From Aphis gossypii (lineage: Eukaryota; Arthropoda; Insecta; Hemiptera; Aphididae), in assembly GCF_020184175.1 (NCBI RefSeq), contig NC_065532.1:39122287-39186286 (forward strand): a stretch of 64,000 nucleotides of DNA, written 5' to 3'. Positions 13,601 through 23,700 of this stretch are shown here, piece after piece (position 1 is the first letter of the stretch; the number at the start of each line of letters is the position of its first letter). The translations under genes were made by a program, and so were the position numbers. The notes under the pieces are model-generated. The model saw only the letters and a program-made list of their open reading frames with translations. It had not been told where the DNA came from and did not search any database.

Positions 13601-16349
13601 GCATTAAACTCTGTGTTCTTCGCATGTTTTAAACATACAAACATATATAATATATACAATATATAATTCTAACTACTGTACGTCGGTCGTTATATGTATA
13701 CCTACACATTACATATTACAAACAATAGGAAATATCAGGATTGTTTATACGAATAATGAAAACCGTTTGTATAAAACATTAGGGCTTATGTACCTACAGG
13801 TTACAGTAATATACAATAATTATGCGGAACCGCGTATTACTCACGTCAGACGATTCGCAGTGAAAATTTATCGTATGGGTACCCACACAAAAAACGGAAA
13901 CTTGTCTTCTTTTGCATTCTAAATTTTTATACAGTAATAATGTGTTTTATTATTGTGCATAATGATATTTAAATTATCATTTATCGAATCTAATCGGTAC
14001 ACACTGGTATTATAATTTATAATAAACGGGTATATAACAGTATAGGTATATTGTAATTGTTGATTAGCCGTAATCTTTGAATTTCGTACGCTTATTCGTT
14101 GACAGTAGAAATGTGTATAAACTATAAAATCAACAGTTTTTATTGCACTCGGTTTTGAGAAAAAAAAACGTTTCACAGTAAGTATAGGTACATGACGGTG
14201 GCATATTATATAGCAGTTTGGGAACCGACGAAAAAAAATCCTAAGTACAGGTTTTCTATATAATATAGTAATGCATTATAATTTATAACATTATAATATA
14301 TAATATACTCTCGGCGTAATATATATTATAATATAATATAATAATGAACCTACGTGTGTGAGAGCTGCAGTAGGTAATATACTGTACCTACAATAATCTC
14401 TGTTTAAACGAACGGTCGTAGTGCAGTTTGAGTGTGTGTGTCTTAAAATACGTTGAATTTGTGTACATACCCACATTATATAATATACGTTTATATGTAC
14501 AGGGTGTCTGTCTTTGTAATATACACCCACCCATCAGTCTATAATAAGTATACATAATTATATGAAGATAATTTATGGAAAATAAAATAATTCATCGCTG
14601 TTAAAATATTTACTCGACATATATATATTCAACTCTACCTGCAATTGGCTATCTATAGCCTATTTAACTATACCTACCTACTTAATAAAACAAAGGGTTT
14701 AATTTATTTTGAATTTTAGTTGAAGTATAAATCGTAGTAACTACAGCAGGTCATTGATTAAAAATATTTTTTTAGAATACTTATGGAACCATTTATAGAA
14801 TTTCATTTAATATAATTAAAATAGAAAAATAGTTATCTATACGGAAACAAATGACACGGTGAAACACCATCCTGTATATATCAGTAACAGGATCGTATAT
14901 ACGTATATACAATATACATATAATATTGAACCGTCGTCGTATGTATATTATACGGTGAAGCGTAGACATGCACCGATATTTACCGAAAAAAAATCAAGAG
15001 AAAACCCGACGTTAAGTCTACTTGTATATTGTATATAATCTGTTGTCATAAAAGTCGGCGGCGGTGGAGGCGGCGTGTATTCATCTCTCAAAGACGTAAC
15101 TGTTAAAAACGGCCATAAATCAATATATTGCGTAAACCTCGGGGATTCATAAAAATGTGTTACACATTCGAACGTAGCTGCAATAGTACCTATTATATAG
15201 TTAGTTATTTTATCTCTCTTTTCGATTATACGGTTACGATTTTATTGTTTTCTAAGTACACATGTGTGTGCGTGAGTGCTCAAAGGGACGTCGACGTAGT
15301 TTTATACGGGTTCTTTTGACGAAGCTACTGTCATGCATGCCGTATAGTACGACCCGCCTTTGTACACACAAGGCTGTAATAATATGTATATAATAGGGTG
15401 TACACGGGATTGCGCAACCCGTGGGATGACATCATATTTATTGCCATGCGAGTATTGAAAAACGTATTGAAAAACTAAGATCATATTGTACCTGCAGCGC
15501 CAGTCCGATTACCTTTAGGTATATAATATTAGACGACGGACCGTAACGGTCGATTTTGCGGTGAAACGTTTTATGAACACAAATAATAATATAGACTACG
15601 GGGAATTAGCTATATATGTAGTCGGTACCAATAAGGAGGATTTAAATCCCCTTAGCCTAATCTAGTCTTCGACGTGCGTTTTGAAATGAGTCTCGGATAA
15701 TGTTCGAAGTGTGTGTCCTTAAAGGATGAACTGACCGAGTGCGTCAGAAAATAATAAATAATCATTTTTGTATTTTATTGCATAATATAGTACAAAATTT
15801 GTCCCTGCATCAGTTCGTTATTTGATAAATATCACTCTTAAACATATACGGCGATTCATCGAGCACATTCACCTATTTTTTCTTCTTCCATAATGCGGAA
15901 TCATAATTTGAATGAAATCTTTATTGAATTAAAAAATAGGAATGGGTAATTCTGTATATAGTTTATCCATGTACAATATGTTAAATAAATAAACTATAGT
16001 ATATTCGCGGACCGCAGTGTAAATTGTATGTGGTCAGTGCAATATTAGATTATAAATTATGAGTATATTGTATTATATATTATATATAATGAACTTCCTA
16101 AAATACCGTTTATAGTGTATCTGAACCTCTCTCATATTCTATTGTGAAGTACGACTGTATGGCCGTATGGGGTAAACCTGAGCCACGAAAAGCTATACAC
16201 TAAATACCCAATTTCTATTTTCGAACAAAATGACGATCGTCTATACAGTTTTCCGTAGGTCACCTCATTATACGTTGAAATGTCGAATAATGAGTAACGT
16301 CATTCTATCCAAATACTTTTGATCGATTATCGTAGGTATACATAAATAT
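10673..16349. other. Intergenic DNA, no gene recognised
   Basis: AT-rich DNA with frequent stops in all frames. Open frames here are under about 85 codons and look like random AT-rich translation. Minor structures: a small hairpin at 15403-15423 (CACGGG stem, 9-base loop, CCCGTG) and a TA-rich palindromic patch at 16070-16090. I see nothing that supports a gene. Confidence 0.6.
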
Positions 16350-16358
16350 ATATTACAC
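16350..16358. repeat. Left target-site duplication of the Phantom-type element
   Basis: The 9-mer ATATTACAC stands directly before the left terminal inverted repeat and is repeated exactly at 20033-20041 beyond the right one. A 9-bp duplication is typical of Mutator-like elements and fixes the ends of the insertion. Confidence 0.85.
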
Positions 16359-16700
16359 GGTAGTCAGAAAAAAAAGCCACGGAAAAAAAATCCAGGGAAA
16401 AAAAAGCCAATAAAAAAAAGCCACGGGAAAAATAATCCACAAAAAAAAAAGCCATGGGAAAAATAAGCCACGGAAAATTACAATTAACAATTAAAATTAA
16501 AGTATAAATTAGGTATTATTTAAAAATTGTTTACACATTATTGGTCATATTGTATACATACATACATACATATATATATAGGTAATATATATATATATAA
16601 TATATCGGTTATAAACGGTTTACATTGGTTTTCATTTTCACATTTATATATTAGATATTATATAATATTATTAATACACAGGTTATATGTTATTATTTAT
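16359..16700 (+). repeat. Left terminal inverted repeat of the Phantom-type element
   Basis: The outer ~110 bases are an irregular array of A-runs separated by GCCACGG, TCCAGGG, GCCAATA or GCCATGGG, unit about 16-17 bases. Inside this, a stretch from about 16484 (AACAATTAAAATTAAAGTAT...) runs through TTACACATTATTGGTCATA and on to ACACAGGTTATATGTTA near 16694. It matches the reverse complement of the right end, apart from length changes in a TA/CATA microsatellite. Confidence 0.85.
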
Positions 16701-17100
16701 TATTTATTATTCTATAGTACCTAATAAATATATTTTAGATTCTAAACAGTAATGAATGTATTGATTTTATTTATTTTACAACCTTTATTTTTATTTTTTT
16801 GGGTTTGTCATCACCTTTAGGGAAAATAAGTGTTTCGATTTCCTTAATTAAATATATTAAGGAAATTATGAAGTTCATACAATCATACTGCAATGTACAT
16901 TTAAAAAAGAATCACCCTGTACAAATACATACATTATAGTTATACATATCTAGGGTGAAAGACATAAATCAATTGATTTCAAGATAATATCCACAAAATA
17001 TCAAGTTATTTTTATTCAATGTTTAGCATTTTCTTTCATCTTGTTTTGAAGGAAATTCCCTTTCTTTTGTTAAGATATAACTGTTTTATAACAATACTTT

Positions 17101-17150
17101 CAGTCTCACACATCTATACTCTCAGTCTCACACATCTATACTCTCAGTCT
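17101..17150 (+). repeat. 22-bp tandem repeat upstream of the transposase start
   Basis: Two exact 22-base units (CAGTCTCACACATCTATACT plus CT) and the start of a third lie about 50-95 bases before the transposase ATG, inside the element. They could belong to its promoter or 5' leader; function unknown. Confidence 0.8.
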
Positions 17151-17195
17151 TTTTCTCTAGTTTCTCTATTTTTGATTTTACATTTTTAACATACG

Positions 17196-19457
17196 ATGGA
17201 AATCATTAACTCTAATAAAAATAAGCCCAAATTATGTTTCGAGGGCTACATGTACGTTCTCAAACATACCGGAAAAAGTAGTATTACATGGCGCTGTAGT
17301 AAAGCAACTATGCTCAAATGTCCGGGGACCATGTATACAGATCTTCAAATGTCAAAAATTGTCAAAAGTGGAACAACTCATATCATAACACATAGGCCAA
17401 ACAAGAAAGAGGTTGAGGTAAGTAAGTGTTATAATGAAATGAAAAATCAAGCAAAGACTACCAAAAACAACCCATCACATATTTTTGGAGAATGCGTTGC
17501 AAAATTAGACGACAAAAGTCAAATGCCACCTGAAAACATAGTCAAGCGCACACTACGAAACCAAAGAACAAAAAATAATCCTTTAGACTCTGATGAAATC
17601 GTGGGTAAGTATCAATATAATATAATATATAGTTCTATTAAATATATATATAATATATAGGTATATTATTATAATAGTTATATTAAATATATACATATAG
17701 GTACTGGTCTGTTATCGCTACGGGAACGAAAATTTTTATCGCACCGCCAATTACGAACGCGGCGATTACCTATCGCTTTGTTTTATTAGTTTAGGTAATT
17801 TTACGATACTTATCGGTTATCGCGACTACCTAACAAAAAATGTAACCGCACAAAGAAATATTAAAAATTCAGAAAAAAGTCAAAAATGTGACTGTCGCTA
17901 CGCTCCTCGGCGCCGTCGCTACGCTCCGCACAAATCGAAAATATCCCTCGACTTGCTATACAACGCCACCTTAAGTAGGTTACAGGGTAAATTATGTCAT
18001 AGTATATGGGTAGTAATTACCCTGTGACCTACTTGAGGTGGCGTTGCATAGCAAGTCGAGGGATATTTTCGAGTTGTGCGGAGCGTAGCGACGAGTGCCG
18101 AAACACGCGCAGTCATATTTTTTGTTAGGTAGTCGCGATAACCGATAAGTACTGTAAAATTACTTAAACTAATAAATTAAAGCGATAGGTAATTGTTGTA
18201 GGTATAAATAAAATAATATGTTCGAAATCGCCGCATTCGTAATTGGCGAGGTGATAAAATTTTTCGTTCCTGTGGCGGGGCGATAACAGACCAGTACCTA
18301 CATATATTATAATAAATAGTTATATAAATATATTTAATATCTATAATTGAAGACTTAGCACATTATTGATTTCCAGTCTTATTTTTTTTTAAATAAAAAT
18401 GTAAATTAAAAAAAATACAATTTTTTTAGATGAATGGTGTACAACGGGTGAGCCCCATAATAAAAGATTTTTATTGTTTGACGATGGTGTGAATGAGGAA
18501 GACCGTATGGTAATTTTTGCTACAGATGAAGGTCTTCAACATTTATCAAATAGTTCAAGTTGGTACATGGACGGAAACTTTGGTTTGGCCCCAAAAGATT
18601 TTCTTCAACTGTATGTGGTAAGAGTTAAAATACAAAAAACATTTATAACATCTATTTACTGTTTGTTGAAAAATAAAAATCAAAAAACTTATGAAAAAAT
18701 GCTGACCAAAATTCTAGAAAAATGTTCTGAACGGCAATTATATCCAGATCCAACTAGCTTTCATGTAGATTTTGAAAAATCTGTAATCAACGCAGTGAAA
18801 TCTGTGTTGGGAGAGCATGTGTGTATTAATGGCTGTTTTTACCATCTTACACAAAGTACACACAGAATGATTCAAAAACTTGGCCTAGAACAAATATACA
18901 GAGAAGATGAAAGTTTTAGTGAGTTTTGTAGAAAACTGGATGGGTTGGCATTTTTGCCTTTAGAAATGGTTAAAGATGGGATGGCTCACTTAAAGAACAT
19001 AATGCCAGATCATGCCAATGATCTAGTTGATTATTTTGACAAAACTTACGTAAATGGGACTTATAGACAGATAGGTATTCCAGGAGAGACTAATATACGT
19101 TTTAGAAATTGTCCACCACTATTTCCACTTGAACAGTGGAATACTCATGATTTGACTTTGGAAGATAGCGATCGTACAAATAACCAAACTGAAGGTTGGA
19201 ATAACCGTTTTTCTAGACTGGTCGGCCACAAGCATCCAAGTATTTGGGTTTTAATAACCAAAATGAGGTTAGAAGTTGCTACAGATGAGACGAAGTTGGC
19301 ACAACAAAGTCTAGGTTTATTAAGCAACAAAAGAAAATTACCGCATTATGAAAAAAATCAAAAATTATTAAAAAATCTCTGCTTGGAAATCAAAGAAGGA
19401 AACAAAAGCTTACCAGAATTTTTAACTGCAATAGTACACACAATACGTTTTTATTGA
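17196..19457 (+). CDS. FLYWCH-MULE transposase, two exons, 478 aa
   Basis: Transposase of the surrounding element, expected to bind its inverted repeats and catalyse excision and integration. Exon 1 is 17196-17604 (donor G|GTAAGT) and exon 2 is 18430-19457 (acceptor tttttttag). The split codon joins G + AT to Asp with no frame break. Residues ~12-70 form a FLYWCH zinc finger: Phe15, Tyr18/20, Trp32, Cys34, Cys42 and His62/His66. Residues ~150-400 form the MULE domain with a likely D-D-E triad: Asp184 in YMDGNF, Asp250 in FHVDFEKS, Glu391 in NNQTEGWNNRF, with the family's C...H motif (CINGCFYH) between the second and third. The ATG at 17196 is the first in frame before the finger. Exon 2 extends 5' of the apparent open frame, whose first Leu codon (18474) is internal. 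The intron carries a nested foldback element. Confidence 0.88.
17700..18298. mobile_element. Nested non-autonomous foldback element (599 bp) in the transposase intron
   Basis: Nearly the whole segment is an inverted repeat: the left end GGTACTGGTCTGTTATCG is mirrored exactly by CGATAACAGACCAGTACC at the right. The arms of about 280 bases pair through to a short loop near 17988-18020. The perfect 8-mer TACATATA flanks it on both sides (17692-17699 and 18299-18306). It encodes nothing. A GTCGCTACGCTCC unit is duplicated in the left arm (about 17894-17928). An 8-bp duplication fits hAT, P, Merlin or some MULE-mobilised elements; the termini did not let me choose. Composition is richer in CpG than the host intron. 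Removing it leaves an ordinary ~220-bp intron. Confidence 0.9.
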
Positions 19458-19639
19458 CCAATATATATTATACTTTTATACGTACCTATATACTTTTATT
19501 ATCTACCTACTCGAAAATTGACATTACAATATTATAAAATTAGTGAAAAATGTTTTTACTTAATAATGACCTAACCTTATATTTTATAATTTATTAATAT
19601 TAACAATTTTATTTTTAATTATTTTTTATATATGAATAC

Positions 19640-19725
19640 GGACAATACAGTATGACCAACTGTGTTAAAAATTTTGAATAATACTTTAATTTTAATTTTT
19701 TTATATGTTTAATTATAATCATTTT
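19640..19725 (+). repeat. Degenerate internal copy of the subterminal repeat of the Phantom-type element
   Basis: The series ATATGACCAA...GTGT.AA..ATTTT.AATAAT...ACTTTAATTTTAATT...ATATNTTTAATTAT occurs here and again at about 19814-19895 within the right inverted repeat, in direct orientation. It suggests a duplicated transposase-binding or end region. Confidence 0.6.
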
Positions 19726-19761
19726 TTAAATATTTTTCCCGTAAATTATTTTCTGTTGTAT

Positions 19762-20032
19762 AATAAGTATTAACATATAACCTGTGTATTAATAATTATA
19801 TATATATATATATGTATACAATATGACCAATAATGTGTAAACAATTTTTAAATAATACCTAATTTATACTTTAATTTTAATTGTTATATATTTAATTATT
19901 TTAATTTGACTTTTTTTCCGTGGCTTATTTTTCCCATGGCTTTTTTTTTTGTGGATTATTTTTCCCGTGGCTTTTTTTTATTGGCTTTTTTTTCCCTAGA
20001 TTTTTTTTCCGTGGCTTTTTTTTCCTACATTC
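19762..20032 (-). repeat. Right terminal inverted repeat of the Phantom-type element
   Basis: Reverse complement of the left end. It contains the matching TATAACCTGTGTATTAATA block, the ATATGACCAATAATGTGTAA block and the outer array of T-runs separated by CCGTGGC or CCCATGGC units, ending next to the 9-bp duplication. It is shorter than the left copy, mainly because of the TA microsatellite. Confidence 0.85.
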
Positions 20033-20041
20033 ATATTACAC
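20033..20041. repeat. Right target-site duplication of the Phantom-type element
   Basis: ATATTACAC, an exact copy of 16350-16358. Confidence 0.85.
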
Positions 20042-20668
20042 ACGCACGGTGCAAAAATGTATTATATTATAATATTATAATTATACAATAAGGTATTATT
20101 ATATTATATGCTTATAATTTTAAATAATATTATTATTCTTAGCATGGATCTGAGCATAACCGTGCGTTCGTGCACGCATATTATAACATATTGTATTAGG
20201 TATATGCGACGTGTTTTTCCAAAAGGAAAAGGGCGTCACTCTCACCGCCGACTTGTGCAGCAGAACGATCACACCAGTCGCGAACTGTTCAACATTCAAT
20301 GTGTACCCGATTTCGTGTACGTTTTTGTTTTTAATCGAAACAGTAATTGTGTGTAGTATATACTATATAGGGTATATACAGTTGGTTTTAAGGTATCTTC
20401 TATTTTATACACGTGTTATACATTGGTTCCGGTTCTCCGTCACAGTACACCGCAAAGGCGTGTTTACTCGTTATATAAATAATTTGATAAATGTATAGTA
20501 TTGCCTAATTCAAATGTGTATAATTAGACAACGCGTGTAAAATTTAGTTATGTTTATAAGCAAATAGGTTTGTGGAATTTACATTTTTAATTTTTTTTTT
20601 TTTTTTGGTTTGTTTGTCGACCGATTATTTAAAATTATCATTAATATTGTTGAATTCTTATGTTGCAG

Positions 20669-20782
20669 TGCGATCCGGGAAGAAGTAACACAATCAAACA
20701 CATTATTGTTAATTTAAGCGATGAATTATATCGTAAATATCTTAATGGAAATATTTTGACAGCTATCAAAAAAAACCTTTAA
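20669..20782 (+). CDS. Possible orphan terminal exon, unknown protein
   Basis: After a good acceptor (cttatgttgcag) a 37-codon frame runs to a TAA at 20780-20782. It has a protein-like mix of residues (CDPGRSNTIKHIIVNLSDE, then LYRKYLNGN and a Lys-rich end). No upstream exon with a matching donor was identified, and I do not recognise the family. It may be the last exon of a lineage-specific gene, a relic, or chance. It lies about 640 bases downstream of the transposon. Confidence 0.25.
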   Translation, partial: CDPGRSNTIKHIIVNLSDELYRKYLNGNILTAIKKNL

Positions 20783-23700
20783 AATCTTAATAACCAGCTG
20801 GATCAGATTTACACTATAACACCATTCAAGCAATGTGTATATCGTTCACTCCCCTTGCGTCTGATTATGTTTTTGGTAAAAACTATAACAAAAACATTTT
20901 TTATAAACCCATCTGACCGAGGCTGTAGCAGTATAGCCCATAGTAGCTATAACTGGGTCCATCCATCTCGATCTTCTTACGTTTTTGTGACTTATTGCTT
21001 ATCTCATTAAATTATTAGTTTGTATTTTAAGCGTATATAACCACAATAATAGTTAATAAACTATACATGATGTTTTATAATTCTATTATACAAGTATATT
21101 TAAAATTAATTTTTTCTAAATCGTTTTATGTGCGGCGTATGTTATAGAAATATGCAAGTGTATGCTTGTTGATAGAAATATAAGTAATTTAATAAAGAAT
21201 TATGGTTTGTTGAATGTAAATGGTTGGGTTAATTAATATATAATATAGTTAAATGCAGATTTTTACTGTATAATAAATGGTGCTTATTTAGTATGTGTGA
21301 CAACTGACATTGAACCAATATAGACTAAGATTACACTTATTAGGTAGTACTTTGCAAAAAGCAATAACTTTGTATTATTCTCAATAATATTATTAATGAA
21401 TTATTTCAGTATATAATTATAAATATTAACTAAATATTAGTAACTTTTGGTTGATAAAAGTCCACACAAGGTATAGCCGGAATATTATAAGCGTTTCAAC
21501 TTTCAATGTTACATCTCACATAATTGTAGCAATTCCAAGATTTAAGTTCTAATTATGGTACTATCGTTTACAAATGTAGAATACACAAACATAATATATA
21601 AAAGTAGTCCAGTGACATCACTTTATAAATTATAAATTTTACAATATTTTATATTAAGAAATAAAAACATACATGTATTAAAACATTGTTTTTACACAAT
21701 ATTGATTATTATCGAATTTATAAAAATAATTACTAAGTAGTTACCTACATTTTATATTTTTTATTCATAATTGTATACCTAATAATGACTGGAATCACGA
21801 TAGAAGTTGACTGTGAATTAAAAATCAATTAAAAATAAAAACTATATATATAGTTTCATGATTAAATTATCATAACTATATTTACATTATGTTAAAATGG
21901 AATACAAATTTATTGAGAATTTCATTACAAAATATACAATTTCCTCAGTTAACGCACAGGTGTTACAACAGATACTATACAGAATTACAATATATGTCAT
22001 TATAATTATTTACAGTATATACTAAAATTCGAATAAAGTTTATAATTTATTATAAATTAATAAATATTGATTCAAAGTGTTGATTCTATATAGGTAAACC
22101 AGTTAACAACTTGAAGTATATTGTGAGTCAACTGTGCTTGTACCTACGATATAATAATTCTAATTTATTTAATTGGAATGGTCGCCGGTCGGATTATACT
22201 TACACATAGCTACCTACTTAATCAAATCTGAACTGAATTGGTACGCTCAAGGATCCTGAATCCTGATTAAACTATGGAACTTCATATCGGTACGATACTA
22301 CGAGAGGAAGAATATCGAGGTCCTCATGACACAAATGGTGACGATTTATGAACTCACATCTTGAAAACATCATAAAGTAAATTATAAATCTTCAATAGAC
22401 AACAGTAAATGCTACATAACTATACGAACAATTTATTTTGAAAGCGCTAAATTTTACGCAAATAATTAAATAATCATTATTAATATTTATGTTATTTATC
22501 TGCATATATAGAAAGTTAAATAAAAAATAAACGTTGTAAACGTGCTGCGTGCCTACGTGTATATAATGCGCACCCGTGTAACAATTTTTCGAGGACGATA
22601 CTCATCGAAAATATACATCCTACACGTTACACGTACCTAATATAAGCTAAACTGAAAGAACTCGAATTTCGTATCCAAAATAAATATTAAACGTTTAAAT
22701 AATGTGTATACATAAAAATGCATTATCCACATACTCATAACATATTAACATACATAAGTCAAATACCACTGCGCAAATTTTTGTTATCATAGTAATGTTG
22801 ACGGTTTTAGAAACGTTTAGGAATTTAGGATATAATGCTAAATGATTATACAGAAATATTTATATTTTATATATAATATTACATAGGCGTAAGGTGGTCA
22901 AATTTGTCGGGGGGGAGGGGCTTTAGCCCTTCCAGGTGCAGATATTAACGAGTTTTTGGGAGGCTATGATTCAAACTGGGGGGCTAAGCCCCCCAAGCCC
23001 TCCGCTAACTACGCCTTTGATAATATACAATTTACTTTAATTTATGGAAATTGTTGAAAATAAAATGTTAGTAAAAAAAGAGAAAACAATCGTCAGACCA
23101 TTTGATTGTGCGTAGTAACATATTATATACGTATATCCACCACGTACGCGTTTTCACGTTATTTCGACATTATAATTTATAATTATTAGTCAAATAACCT
23201 CAATTTAAATTTTTTTTACATATTTAAGGGCAATTGACCACGCAGATACTATCTCATAATATACAAGTAATACAACTTCCCTCTCAACTACAATGAAAAC
23301 TCTTTCATTTTTAAATCATAATTTTTTTTTTTTTTTTGATACATTTTGTTGAATCAATTGCAAGTCTGCAGACAATAATATTACTATTTATATTTTACTT
23401 ACTATTATTATTATATTATCTAGTATTATCGAATCGTCGACATATTACCTATATACCCAATATGAATAAATAATAATCGGTTTTAAAAATTACCGTCGCC
23501 TCGAAGATCAAAGCACCTAACACGGTAGAAACACCGTTTAGGAAACAGTAGAACTGTATTGTTAAAAATACGACTGCGTTATACGTTATGCTTATGATAT
23601 ATATTTTTTTATATACCGTCAAAACCACCCCCGTCTCGCCGTCGGATCACGCCTCTTCTTATCCTTATAATTGAATAATCAACATATTGTATACTGTATA

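Larger units (their letters stand above)
16359..20032 (+). mobile_element. Phantom-type Mutator-like (MULE) DNA transposon, apparently intact, ~3.67 kb
   Basis: A class II cut-and-paste transposon. Seen directly: long inverted repeats at both ends (about 16359-16700 and 19762-20032), a perfect flanking 9-bp duplication (ATATTACAC), and between them a two-exon gene whose product has an N-terminal FLYWCH zinc finger and a MULE transposase domain. The FLYWCH-plus-MULE arrangement is known from the Phantom group of Mutator-like elements; assignment to that group is by domain order. The reading frame has no internal stop and all three acidic catalytic candidates are present, so it may be young and possibly still mobile. 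A 599-bp foldback element has inserted into its intron. Confidence 0.88.

Noticed and set aside
18474..19457. Taking 18474 as the transposase start
   Set aside because: That codon is TTG, and the frame continues upstream to an acceptor at 18430 that matches the phase of the FLYWCH exon.
20110..20370. Minus-strand open frame of about 80 codons with balanced residues (around HEIGYTLNVEQF)
   Set aside because: No start codon near its 5' end, no convincing splice partner and no recognised family. The plus strand is equally open, so chance in a GC-richer patch is likely.
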